Assembly: GCF_000375425.1 (NCBI RefSeq)
Contig: NZ_AQXG01000002.1
Location: forward strand, 203,712-267,711
Reading direction: 5' to 3'
From: Gracilimonas tropica DSM 19535
GTDB taxonomy: Bacteria; Bacteroidota; Rhodothermia; Balneolales; Balneolaceae
DNA: 64,000 nt
The translations under genes were made by a program, and so were the position numbers. The notes beneath the pieces were generated by a model that was not told the origin of the DNA, searched no databases, and saw only the letters and a program-made list of their open reading frames with translations. Of this stretch, positions 50,130-59,000 are shown piece after piece (the stretch's first letter is position 1; every line of letters starts with the position of its first letter).

Positions 50130-51842
50130 CTAACCTATACGGAACTTCAATTCTTCTATGGTCGAGAGAATTTCATCCCGATCCATCTCTCTATAATGCT
50201 CCGGAAGCAGTTCTTTAGAAGTACACTCTATAACAGCACTTAATGTTTGAAGCTCCACTTCTTCCGGATATGTTGGTGGAAGGAAATCGTTCAGGGCGGC
50301 ATCCAGAATCTCCGGAGTCACTTTTACCTTACCTTCTGCGGCAGCACGGAATTTGGCACGTGTTAAAGCAGCTTCCATATCAGCTCCCGACAACCGTTTG
50401 GTCTCATCTTCGATCATTTCCGGGATATATTCTTCGGTCATTTTAAGACCCGTTTTCTTCGCCATAGCTTCAAATAATTCCACTCGCTCTTCTTTAGAAT
50501 GAGGAGGAAACAAAGCCAGATGTTCTTCGGCTCTACCCTGTCGCTTCAGGTCAATTGGCATCAGATCTGGCCGGGCAGTCATCAGGAACCAAAGAATACG
50601 TCCGCGGTTGGCCGTATCACTCATAAATGTTGCGATCTGTGAAAATACCCGGCTTGAAACGCCACTGTCGCCACTGGCATCACGATCTCCAAGGTAGGCA
50701 TCGGCTTCATCTATCATAACTGCAACAGGTGCCATGGCTTTAAGAAGCGATAAGATTTTCTCCAGATTTCCTTCGGTAACTCCCTGCCACTGGCTGCGGA
50801 AATTTTTCAGTTTTACCATAGGAATCCCAACTTCGCTGGCAAAGCAAGTAACCAAAAAGGTCTTACCGGTTCCAACCGGACCACATACCAAATATCCCAT
50901 CGGCATTACATCCTGTCGCCCTGCTTTTAGGGCATGAACGGCCTGCCGTAAATGAGCTTTTACTTGCTTATGCCCGGCCACATTATCAAGTGTATACTGA
51001 GTTTCAACAAACTCCAATAAGCCATATGCTTCGGCTTCAATGAGTTCTTTCTTAGTTTCTGATAATCCTTCGAACGTGATCTTTTCCTTGTTTTCCCGTG
51101 CATGGGAAAGTACGCTGCGAATATTTACAAAGTTCAACCCGGCCGTTTGCTGTGCAATGATTTCCGGTTTTACAACAGATAGCTTTTTCCAGTCATCCTT
51201 TTCTGTTTCAAATTTTATGAATTCCAAACGATCTCTTTCACCTGGAATATTGATCTTAATATCTGTGGTATAGGGATTTTGAACCAGCGTTTTATTTAAG
51301 TCCGAAAGATTTTCTGTGATGAGAACCGTAGTAAAATCTGAGGCAAGAAACATGGGGTCGTGCGCCCATCGGGATAAATATACCAGTGACGTTCGGTCTT
51401 CATTTCCGATAGACGCTGCATCACTCATAGGAATAATGGTTTCAGCATAATCAATGATCAGGGCCACACTTTTCTTTTGGTCGAGACGGAGCCGAAAATA
51501 CTGTTCCAGTAACGACATAACCCGCACCGGATCTTTAGGCATTTTTTGGGCATACTCGGTTCCTACCAAACTATCCCGACCGGCTATAGCCTGATTAAAA
51601 TCAGCCTGAGATTCTTTATCACGGAAATAAATACCGGATGCCCGATCATAGAAGATCACGAAATCTCTGGCTCCAAAAAATTCCTCCGAAAGAAAAGATT
51701 TTAACCGGGTAAACTTGGTACCATTTTCTTCTTTCAGGGGAACAAGATCATGCACATTTCCATGCAAAATAAATTGATTGATAGTGCGACTAAGATATTT
51801 TCTTGCAAATTCCTGAGACCATTTTGGATAGTGATCGAACAT
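50130..51842 (-). CDS. AAA+ ATPase with degenerate N-terminal and active C-terminal module
   Basis: 570 residues. The C-terminal AAA module has Walker A GPVGTGKT (321-328), Walker B VAVMIDEADAYL (374-385), sensor 1 in FLMTARPDLM and arginines in DLKRQGRAEEHL. A winged-helix-like lid (RLSGADMEAALTRAKFR) and a helical tail follow. The N-terminal half resembles an AAA fold without Walker A; SVALIIDYAETIIPM (125-139) is a Walker B-like strand. Such proteins are like Ycf46/ClpX-type remodellers in layout. It ends a cluster that starts with PspA, 165 bases after a CNNM transporter gene. The start codon has no close Shine-Dalgarno. Confidence 0.85.
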   Translation of the reverse strand: MFDHYPKWSQEFARKYLSRTINQFILHGNVHDLVPLKEENGTKFTRLKSFLSEEFFGARDFVIFYDRASGIYFRDKESQADFNQAIAGRDSLVGTEYAQKMPKDPVRVMSLLEQYFRLRLDQKKSVALIIDYAETIIPMSDAASIGNEDRTSLVYLSRWAHDPMFLASDFTTVLITENLSDLNKTLVQNPYTTDIKINIPGERDRLEFIKFETEKDDWKKLSVVKPEIIAQQTAGLNFVNIRSVLSHARENKEKITFEGLSETKKELIEAEAYGLLEFVETQYTLDNVAGHKQVKAHLRQAVHALKAGRQDVMPMGYLVCGPVGTGKTFLVTCFASEVGIPMVKLKNFRSQWQGVTEGNLEKILSLLKAMAPVAVMIDEADAYLGDRDASGDSGVSSRVFSQIATFMSDTANRGRILWFLMTARPDLMPIDLKRQGRAEEHLALFPPHSKEERVELFEAMAKKTGLKMTEEYIPEMIEDETKRLSGADMEAALTRAKFRAAAEGKVKVTPEILDAALNDFLPPTYPEEVELQTLSAVIECTSKELLPEHYREMDRDEILSTIEELKFRIG

Positions 51843-52007
51843 GGTTGTTTAATTAATTTTGATATGGAATGTAAATCTTCTGCTGTTTATGACAAAGCCA
51901 TCAGACTTCAGCTATCAGCTTTAAGTTTTAAGTTCATCTCACGGCTTATGCAGGAATGATGCTTAAAAAACTGGAAGTTGAAGTCTGACAGATGAAAGCT
52001 TTTCAAA

Positions 52008-53285
52008 CTATTCAATAATTATGAGCTTCACCGTTTCTATACGACTTGGCGTAGCTTTACTGATGATAAATTTTTTACCTTCAATTACCACTTCTTCATT
52101 TACTTTAGGTATGCGCCCTAAATGATTGATTATGTACCCCGCTACGGTGTCATACTCCGAAGGTTCCAGCGGAAGTTCAATTTCCTCAAATTTTTCGCAA
52201 AGCTCTTCAATCTCCACATTTCCGCTTACCACAAAAGTATTTTCGGACAATTTTTTCATGATCTCATCTTCCACATCGTACTCATCCTGTATATCGCCCA
52301 CCACTTCTTCGAGCAGATCTTCGATGGTTACCATGCCAGCTGTTCCACCGTATTCATCCAACACAATGGCCACGGACATATTTGATTGTCGAAATTCAGT
52401 GAGCAAATCCTTAGACTTTTTGCTGGATGGCACCAGTTTAACCGGGCGAACTATCTCATTCAGGGTTTTCGGATCGTGAAAGAAATCGTGAGCAAATACC
52501 ACTCCGATCACATCATCAATGGAATTTCGATAGACCGGTAATTTGGAATGACCCGATTGAATGAACACATCCCGAACCTCTTCAATCGGTGCCTCTTTCT
52601 CCACAGCTTCTATCTCGATGCGAGGGATCATGGAGTCTTTTACCCGCTTGTTGGAAAGTTCCAGCACGTTGTGAAGGATCTCCGAATCGTCCTCGTCAAT
52701 GTCTTGGCTACCCCCACTATCACGCAGTTCCTTAAAGATCATTTCCACGTCCTGGCGACGATAATACTGTTCTACGACTTCAGCATCTTTCACAAAAAAG
52801 CGGATTAATATATTGGATGAACCTTTCGCAATTTCAATTAACGGCCGGAACAAGTAGTAAGAAATCCGTAATGGAATAGATATGATCCCGATCATGTGAT
52901 CGGCCAATGCACGAAAAATTGCTTTCGGAAGGATTTCTCCAAACAGCATAATTACCACGGAGGCAATGATGGTTTGAATAAGCAGGATTTCCACTTCAGA
53001 AGGAACAAAATCAAACCAAACCTGAGCATAATGCTGAATCGGTTCCACCAAAAATAAGGCCATAAAGGTGGCATAAAGCACATTCACTATGTTATTGCCA
53101 ACTAAGGTGGTGGTTAAAAAGGTTTCCGGCTTTCGTGTAAAAAACTCAATGGAGTTGGACAGGAAATTATTCTTTCGGGAGGCCACTTCAAGCTTCAGTT
53201 TATTAGCAGTAACAAAAGCAATTTCAGAACCGGAAAAGAATCCACTTAATAATATGGTAAGTACAATGAGAATCAATTCAGTCAT
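52008..53285 (-). CDS. CNNM/HlyC-CorC family transporter (GldE-like)
   Basis: 425 residues. The DUF21 membrane domain (1-190) contains ILLSGFFSGSEIAFVTANKL and TTTLVGNNIVNVLYATFMAL. A CBS pair follows (about 205-330: VKDSMIPRIEIEAVEKEAPI, QSGHSKLPVYRNSIDDVIGV, VAIVLDEYGGTAGMVTIEDL). A CorC_HlyC transporter-associated domain closes the protein (LEPSEYDTVAGYIINHLGRI). Relatives export Mg2+ or Co2+, and GldE helps gliding motility in Flavobacteria. It is in the PspA cluster on the same strand. Confidence 0.92.
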   Translation of the reverse strand: MTELILIVLTILLSGFFSGSEIAFVTANKLKLEVASRKNNFLSNSIEFFTRKPETFLTTTLVGNNIVNVLYATFMALFLVEPIQHYAQVWFDFVPSEVEILLIQTIIASVVIMLFGEILPKAIFRALADHMIGIISIPLRISYYLFRPLIEIAKGSSNILIRFFVKDAEVVEQYYRRQDVEMIFKELRDSGGSQDIDEDDSEILHNVLELSNKRVKDSMIPRIEIEAVEKEAPIEEVRDVFIQSGHSKLPVYRNSIDDVIGVVFAHDFFHDPKTLNEIVRPVKLVPSSKKSKDLLTEFRQSNMSVAIVLDEYGGTAGMVTIEDLLEEVVGDIQDEYDVEDEIMKKLSENTFVVSGNVEIEELCEKFEEIELPLEPSEYDTVAGYIINHLGRIPKVNEEVVIEGKKFIISKATPSRIETVKLIIIE

Positions 53286-53364
53286 AGATTCTCCTTGTTG
53301 CTAAAGATCAATGATGTAAAACTACCCGATGGAGGCTCGTCGTTCATTCAGATTAGATTCGTTC

Positions 53365-54144
53365 CTATTTACCGGAAAAACTAGGCTTCCGTTTTTCGAG
53401 AAAAGCGGATGTCCCTTCCTTAAAATCGGCGGTGCCACACAATTCTCCAAATAATTTTGCTTCCGTATCAAAGCCGTTTTCTGAACCGGAGTGCTTTACT
53501 GCAAGTATTGCATTTTTGATAGCAACCGGACCTTGTTTCAAAATTTTATGCAGCATAGCTTTGGCTTCTTCCACAGGATTTCCTTCCACCACCTGATTCA
53601 CCAAGCCTATTTCAAAAGCTTCATCCGCTTTAATTTGTCGGCCGGTCATAATGCATTCCAATGCTTTTGCTTTGCCAATAGCACGGGTTAATCGTTGAGT
53701 TCCACCGTAACCGGGAATCAGTCCCAGGGAAACTTCCGGAAGGCCTAAAGCTGCATTATTTGAAGCGATGCGTAGATGGCAGGCCAGCGCTAATTCACAA
53801 CCTCCTCCTAAAGCGTATCCGTTTATGGCTGCAATAACAGGAATGGTAAGGTCTTCAATTTTCTGAAAGATATCTTGTCCCCGTTTTGAGACTTTCTCCC
53901 CTGATACCGGGTCGAGTGCGCTCAATTCCTTAATATCGGCGCCGGCCACAAAAGCTTTTTCTCCCGCTCCTGTAATTACGACAGCCTTAACCTTGAGATC
54001 ATCTTTGATGCTATCAACCGCTGCATTCAATTCGTTCAACACTTTATTGTTCAGTGCGTTCAGTTTTTCAGGACGGTTTACGGTAAGCGTGCAAATGCCA
54101 TTCTCGTCGGTTGCAAGCAGCAGCGTTTCAAAATCTTGATTCAT
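53365..54144 (-). CDS. Enoyl-CoA hydratase (crotonase family)
   Basis: 259 residues. It hydrates 2-enoyl-CoA in fatty-acid beta-oxidation. The oxyanion-hole segments AFVAGADIKELSALD and NGYALGGGCELALACHLRIA are present. The two catalytic glutamates are in GGGCELAL and LGLPEVSLGLIPGYGGTQRL. The end EGTSAFLEKRKPSF is also typical. It follows the membrane coiled-coil gene by 3 bases, so it shares the PspA transcript, although beta-oxidation has no obvious link to PspA. Confidence 0.93.
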   Translation of the reverse strand: MNQDFETLLLATDENGICTLTVNRPEKLNALNNKVLNELNAAVDSIKDDLKVKAVVITGAGEKAFVAGADIKELSALDPVSGEKVSKRGQDIFQKIEDLTIPVIAAINGYALGGGCELALACHLRIASNNAALGLPEVSLGLIPGYGGTQRLTRAIGKAKALECIMTGRQIKADEAFEIGLVNQVVEGNPVEEAKAMLHKILKQGPVAIKNAILAVKHSGSENGFDTEAKLFGELCGTADFKEGTSAFLEKRKPSFSGK

Positions 54145-54147
54145 CGT

Positions 54148-55032
54148 CTAATTTTTGACTTTCTTTGCAGGTTTGATTTCCGATTCTACATCATCAGAGA
54201 GTTCATCCAAAATGGAATCAAAGTCCAGATCTTTCTCCCACTCAGTAGTGTACTCGGGTAAAATATCCTGATCTAAGTCATCAATCAATTGCGAAGTTTC
54301 TTCCACTTCGGTCAGCAGGTTATCAAGCTGGAAACCGATCTCTTCCGGATTACTCATGGTCATAGATTGCTCATAGATGTATCGAACGGCATCTTCAATG
54401 GTTTCCAGGTGCGTTTCACAAACCAAATATTTTTCTTTGGCTACGCTGAATTTCTTCAATCTTTTCTGCATAATGGCTACGCGACGTGCTTTTGTGCGCT
54501 TGAGTTTCTCTGATTCGAGTTCTTTGATCTCCTCGATCTGCCGCTTCACTTCTTCTTTTAGATTGCTTTCAAGAGATGTATTCAAATACACTTCATAGCG
54601 TTTGATGAGATCCAACAAGGTGAGGTAATTCCCCAGCAACTCATCAATTTTCTTACCGATGTTATCCAGAAGCCCCTGAGAACTGTAAGGCAATTTCTCA
54701 AAATTCTCCTGTACCAGTTTGGCTAAATGCTTGAGCACCAAAAATCGCTTTTGTGACTTGTTATCCAATGATTGAAACAATTCTTTCTCGTTGTTGGCTG
54801 CATGACGTTCCTTAATCTTCTTCAGCTCCAGTTTCTTCCGGAAGCGAGGCAATTTGGGAACAATGCCCAGATACATCAGCTCCAGTCCAAAAACGGTTGT
54901 AAGCAACATGCTGGAGATATCGCCCATGCCCGACATAAAAAAGGCCGTTAAGGTAGAAACCAGCAAAACCCCCAGATTAATGGGATTCATAAAAGCTTCT
55001 CGGGTATAATTGATATTCAGTTCGTCACTCAT
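54148..55032 (-). CDS. Two-TM coiled-coil protein in the PspA cluster
   Basis: 294 residues. A hydrophobic pair near 16-58 (INLGVLLVSTLTAFFMSGMG, SSMLLTTVFGLELMYLGIVP) anchors the protein. The remainder is helical and highly charged with coiled-coil character (LELKKIKERHAANNEKELFQ, NLKEEVKRQIEEIKELESEK, LTEVEETSQLIDDLDQDILP), and the tail is acidic. No family was recognised. ATG overlaps the stop of the half-PspA gene by 4 bases. It may be the membrane platform for the PspA-like proteins; this is inference from order and composition. Confidence 0.75.
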   Translation of the reverse strand: MSDELNINYTREAFMNPINLGVLLVSTLTAFFMSGMGDISSMLLTTVFGLELMYLGIVPKLPRFRKKLELKKIKERHAANNEKELFQSLDNKSQKRFLVLKHLAKLVQENFEKLPYSSQGLLDNIGKKIDELLGNYLTLLDLIKRYEVYLNTSLESNLKEEVKRQIEEIKELESEKLKRTKARRVAIMQKRLKKFSVAKEKYLVCETHLETIEDAVRYIYEQSMTMSNPEEIGFQLDNLLTEVEETSQLIDDLDQDILPEYTTEWEKDLDFDSILDELSDDVESEIKPAKKVKN

Positions 55033-55499
55033 GATTCAGATGCTGATGAAGGGTCTTGTTTTTCTTTATCTGAAGCCGGTTTTTTATTACCAATAGTCTT
55101 TTCAGCATGGATTTCATCGGCATGTTTTTCGATCTCCGTGTAGAGCATACCCATTTCTGCTTTAACCTGCTTAAGTGTTTGTTTTGCCTTTTGGCGCTTC
55201 AGTTCTTCGTCGAGCTCTTCTTGTTTTACTTTACTTCCCGCAGCCGTTTCTTCGTCTTCAAGGTTATCCATGGCAACGTCGAGCCTGGCTTCCACATGAG
55301 ATACTTTCTCGCGGACCTTACCGAGGAATTCATCCATTGTTTCCAACAGATTATCCGCATTCATCTTATGAACGGCCTGAGATATCTTTCCTTTTTGTTC
55401 AGCACGTTTCAATCGCTCTTTAGCTTCTTTTATACGGCGATAATGCTCCTTGTATTCTTCTTTGAGCCGTTCCCGCTCTTGTTCACCTTCGTTGCTCAT
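55029..55499 (-). CDS. Coiled-coil protein resembling the C-terminal half of PspA
   Basis: 156 residues, almost all charged helix. The segment GKISQAVHKMNADNLLETMD then EFLGKVREKVSHVEARLDVAMDNL lines up without gaps with AKIADTLEQFEVGGIDQTHD and its continuation in the upstream PspA protein (11 of 44 identical by eye, many conservative). Key shared pieces are VEARLDVAMDNL versus NEARMEIALDSI and a following K-x-EMG. The N-terminal hairpin of PspA (helices 1-3) is missing. It follows PspA by 12 bases. I propose a truncated paralogue that could cap or regulate PspA polymers. Confidence 0.72.
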   Translation of the reverse strand: MSNEGEQERERLKEEYKEHYRRIKEAKERLKRAEQKGKISQAVHKMNADNLLETMDEFLGKVREKVSHVEARLDVAMDNLEDEETAAGSKVKQEELDEELKRQKAKQTLKQVKAEMGMLYTEIEKHADEIHAEKTIGNKKPASDKEKQDPSSASES

Positions 55500-55511
55500 G
55501 GCGTTGTTCTC

Positions 55512-56267
55512 CTATGAACTGCTCTTTTCTTTGTTTTTGCTCCCTACCGTTTTGGAGCCATCCTGTTCTTTAACAGGCTCTTCATCCATGTTTATGGAGC
55601 CACTCTTTTCGCCCATTTCCATTTTGAACTGCTCGACAAGTGATTTTGCACGAAGTTTTTCAGCATTCGCTTCTATTTCCATTGTTTCCGTATCAATACT
55701 GTCTAAGGCAATTTCCATACGGGCTTCATTTTTAGCGGTACGCTCATTCAGCCTTGTGATCATCTCATCATGCGTTTGGTCGATACCGCCCACTTCAAAC
55801 TGCTCCAGAGTATCAGCAATCTTGGCTTGCCATTCAGATCTTTCACTGGCGCGTAAAGCTTCTTTGGCCTGCTGAATCTTTCGGTCTTTTTCTTTCATGA
55901 AGACCTTCTTGACCTTGATTGCTTTTTCATAAGCTTTTTCAGCAAAGTCGAGTTGTTCCTGGGTATGTACCATATTCTCTTTAGCCTTCTCGAGCCGCAG
56001 TGCATATCCTTCGGCCAGGTCATCGCGATCGGCCTGGATGGCTGATTTCACTTTTGCAGTGAGGTCTTGAATGGATTTTTCGTTGCGCTTTTGCTCTTTT
56101 TGAAGCATCAGCATATTAGCCTTTACCGTTGCGATGTTCTCATTCATCTGGGGAATTTGATCGTTCATTTCCCTTATATTTTGCTCAAGAATGAGTTTTG
56201 GATCCTCCATTGAGCTTATCAAGCCACCGAACATAGATTTTATAGCGCGGATAAATCGTTGAAACAT
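55512..56267 (-). CDS. pspA: PspA/IM30 (Vipp1)-family membrane-stress protein
   Basis: 251 residues. N-terminal amphipathic helix MFQRFIRAIKSMFGGLISSM followed by EDPKLILEQNIREMNDQIPQ, the family signature, then long helices (ALRLEKAKENMVHTQEQLDF, AEKAYEKAIKVKKVFMKEKD). PspA belongs to the ESCRT-III superfamily and polymerises on damaged inner membrane. The last 30 residues are Ser/Lys/Asp-rich and disordered. No PspF, PspB or PspC is in the window. It is the first gene of the cluster reaching to the AAA+ gene and lies 75 bases after the deoA gene. Confidence 0.93.
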   Translation of the reverse strand: MFQRFIRAIKSMFGGLISSMEDPKLILEQNIREMNDQIPQMNENIATVKANMLMLQKEQKRNEKSIQDLTAKVKSAIQADRDDLAEGYALRLEKAKENMVHTQEQLDFAEKAYEKAIKVKKVFMKEKDRKIQQAKEALRASERSEWQAKIADTLEQFEVGGIDQTHDEMITRLNERTAKNEARMEIALDSIDTETMEIEANAEKLRAKSLVEQFKMEMGEKSGSINMDEEPVKEQDGSKTVGSKNKEKSSS

Positions 56268-56342
56268 AATACTTTCCTTAATTTTTGAATGCCCTTGTTA
56301 TGTATAAACTAAATTAACCGATTCTCAGTGTATTTCAAGCAG

Positions 56343-57686
56343 TTAAAGCTCAAATGCCCTGCTGCCGTCTTTGTCAATAATATGACTCACCAAATGCGTA
56401 TCATCGGGTTTAGATTCTGCAATCGTTACTGCCCCGAATAATTTATCGCTGGCAGCTTCTATTGCTGATGGCTTGTTCGTATATCCCATCAAAATTGTTT
56501 CACCTTTCGAAATTTTATCCCCGATTTTCTTTTTCAGGATAATTCCTGCCTGTGGATCTACGTCATCCTCTTTCTTCTTACGACCGGCTCCCATTTCAAC
56601 CGAAGCCATACCAATTTCATAGGAATTCATCTCAGAAAGATATCCATCACAGTCAGCTTTGATCACAAATTCATATTCAGCTTTGGGATACTTATTCGGA
56701 GATTTGATCATTTCCACATCTCCACCCTGCTCTTCTACAATATCCAGCCATTTCTGAAAGGCCGCTCCGCTTGCGATCATCTTTTTGCTGATCTCAATTC
56801 CTTCCTTCACATTATCAGCCTTTCCACCAAGATAGATCATGGTTCCGGAAAGCAAATGTGTGATCTCCATAATATCATCCGGTCCTTCCCCATGCATGGC
56901 GTCAATACACTCTTCCACTTCCAGCCAGTTCCCAATCTTGTAGCCAAGCGGCTGATTCATATTGGTCACATAAGCGATGGTTTCTTTCTCAAACTGCGTG
57001 CCAATACCCACCAACGCTTCGCCTAATTTGATGGCGTCTTCGGTAGTTTTCATGAAAGCGCCGGAACCTGCTTTTACATCCAAAACCAGTGCATCAATTC
57101 CTTCGGCCAGCTTCTTGCTCATGATACTACCGGCAATCAGTGGAATGGACTCGACTGTAGCCGTCACATCCCGCAGGGCATACAATCGCTTGTCAGCGGG
57201 GGCAATCTCAGCCGTTTGTCCGGCTAACACCAGGTTGTGCTTACCTATGATCTCCTTATATCGATCCAAATTCATATCTACCGTAAAACCGGGTATGGAT
57301 TCCAGTTTGTCTAACGTTCCACCAGTGTGACCTAATCCCCGGCCCGATATCATGGGGACCGGGACTCCGGCTGCAGCTACTATGGGCGCAAGAATTAGCG
57401 AAAGCTTATCTCCAACGCCTCCTGTAGAATGTTTATCCACTTTTTTACCGGAAATCTCTGAAAGATCTACAACAGTACCCGAATGCAACATCGACTCAGT
57501 AAGTGCTGCCGATTCCTCATCATTCAAGCCATTCAGAAAACAAGCCATCAGAAAGGCACTTACCTGATAATCCGGAATAGCATCGGCGGTATATTCTCTT
57601 ATGAGATGCTGAATTTCCTCTTTCTCAAGAGTTTGCCCATCTCGTTTTTTGCGTATAATCGAAACTATATTATATTTTGAATCCAT
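56343..57686 (-). CDS. deoA: Pyrimidine-nucleoside / thymidine phosphorylase
   Basis: 447 residues. Signature SGRGLGHTGGTLDKLESIPG; phosphate-binding KHSTGGVGDKLSLILAPIVA; and IIRKKRDGQTLEKEEIQHLI at the start. It cleaves thymidine or uridine with phosphate, feeding base and sugar salvage. The C-terminal domain includes GAGRKKKEDDVDPQAGIILK KKIGDKI. Thymidine-specific and broad forms are hard to tell apart by eye. It is divergent from pdxB (52 bases). Confidence 0.93.
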   Translation of the reverse strand: MDSKYNIVSIIRKKRDGQTLEKEEIQHLIREYTADAIPDYQVSAFLMACFLNGLNDEESAALTESMLHSGTVVDLSEISGKKVDKHSTGGVGDKLSLILAPIVAAAGVPVPMISGRGLGHTGGTLDKLESIPGFTVDMNLDRYKEIIGKHNLVLAGQTAEIAPADKRLYALRDVTATVESIPLIAGSIMSKKLAEGIDALVLDVKAGSGAFMKTTEDAIKLGEALVGIGTQFEKETIAYVTNMNQPLGYKIGNWLEVEECIDAMHGEGPDDIMEITHLLSGTMIYLGGKADNVKEGIEISKKMIASGAAFQKWLDIVEEQGGDVEMIKSPNKYPKAEYEFVIKADCDGYLSEMNSYEIGMASVEMGAGRKKKEDDVDPQAGIILKKKIGDKISKGETILMGYTNKPSAIEAASDKLFGAVTIAESKPDDTHLVSHIIDKDGSRAFEL

Positions 57687-57738
57687 GTTCCAAGTATAAG
57701 ACTTTCATACACTTTTTTTCTCACTCAAATTACACTTT

Positions 57739-58857
57739 TTGATACACGTATTAGCTGATCAAAATCTTCATAAAATTGAAGAAATCATTCCCCCGCAAGC
57801 CAAGCTAACTCTTTATGATCCCGCTGAGGGTATTCCCAATCCCAAAGGATTTGACGCCATGCTGGTTCGAACGGTTACTCATCTTAATGAAAGAACATTT
57901 CCAAACATTCCTGAATCCCTCCAGTTCATAGGAACCGGCTCATCAGGAACAGATCATCTTGACCAGGAATACCTTGAAGCACATGGCATCACCCTTGCAG
58001 ATGCTAAAGGCAGTAACGCACGGGCCGTAGCAGAATACGTTATGACAGCTTTGTTGCTGTGGAGAGCAAAATTTGCCCCGAATGAAGAGTTTGGAAAAGT
58101 TGGGGTTATTGGAGTTGGAGAAGCCGGATCGGCAGTTGTGAAACTTATGCAAAATTTTGGCATCGAATGTGTGGAATATGACCCCCCAAGACAGGAACGG
58201 GACAAGTCTTTTTCCTCAGCTACTTTGGAAGAAGTTCTTGATACCGATATCCTTACTTTTCATGTTCCGTTAGATCTCAAAGGAGTATATGCTACCCACC
58301 ACTGGCTGGATGATGAAAAGCTGAAAGGGCGAAGCTATAAACTGATCATAAATGCGGCACGGGGTGGTATCATTGATGAAAAAGCCCTGATGAAGTCTTT
58401 TAAAGCCGGAGGCATCGATCAATACATTCTGGATGTCTGGGAGAAAGAACCGGATTTCAATACCGAAGTAGCCAGCCAAGCTTATATCGCAACGCCTCAC
58501 ATTGCCGGATACTCGGAACAGGCAAAAGTGAATGCTACCCAAATTATATGTAAGAAAATGGCTGCTCATTTTGGTTTGAACGAAAACGCTATTGACTACG
58601 AAATCCATCCCAAAACAGAGAATCTGGAATATACCAGTTGTGACCTGACAACGATATTGACAGAGTTACATCCCATTATGGGCTACGACAAGGCGCTTCG
58701 TGATCTCTTTGACCAACCTGACAAAGGCAGGCTTTTCAGAAACCTGAGAAATGAGTGGCCTTACAGATACGAATATCCTTCCCTGAGAATTCTACAAACT
58801 CTGCTGGATGAATTTTCGGAGTTACAGAAACTGGGAGTTCAGCCGGTTACTCAATAG
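57739..58857 (+). CDS. pdxB: Erythronate-4-phosphate dehydrogenase
   Basis: 372 residues, from a TTG start (no ATG fits the family N-terminus). Family D-2-hydroxyacid dehydrogenase motifs: GVIGVGEAGSAVVKLM (nucleotide binding), NAARGGIIDEKAL (catalytic Arg), DVWEKEPDF (Glu) and ATPHIAGYSEQAK (His). The IGTGSSGTDHLDQEYLEAHGI and the C-terminal YTSCDLTTILTELHPIMGYD dimerisation domain mark it as PdxB rather than a general dehydrogenase. It works in pyridoxal phosphate synthesis. Other pdx genes are not near. Confidence 0.92.
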   Translation: MIHVLADQNLHKIEEIIPPQAKLTLYDPAEGIPNPKGFDAMLVRTVTHLNERTFPNIPESLQFIGTGSSGTDHLDQEYLEAHGITLADAKGSNARAVAEYVMTALLLWRAKFAPNEEFGKVGVIGVGEAGSAVVKLMQNFGIECVEYDPPRQERDKSFSSATLEEVLDTDILTFHVPLDLKGVYATHHWLDDEKLKGRSYKLIINAARGGIIDEKALMKSFKAGGIDQYILDVWEKEPDFNTEVASQAYIATPHIAGYSEQAKVNATQIICKKMAAHFGLNENAIDYEIHPKTENLEYTSCDLTTILTELHPIMGYDKALRDLFDQPDKGRLFRNLRNEWPYRYEYPSLRILQTLLDEFSELQKLGVQPVTQ

Positions 58858-59000
58858 TCGATCTGGTTCACCCCATAGCAGCAGGATTTATATTAATCTT
58901 ATCTTAACACAGTCCTGAGAAATCATCCTTACCTTGGGGCCAATTAATAGATCAGCACATATTTAGTTTTTCTCAAAGAGATCTGAAATAATTTCAGGAC

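Noticed and set aside
58858..59000. Pho box in front of the Na/Pi cotransporter
   Set aside because: TTAATCTTATCTTAAC looks repetitive but does not match a Pho box well enough to claim one.
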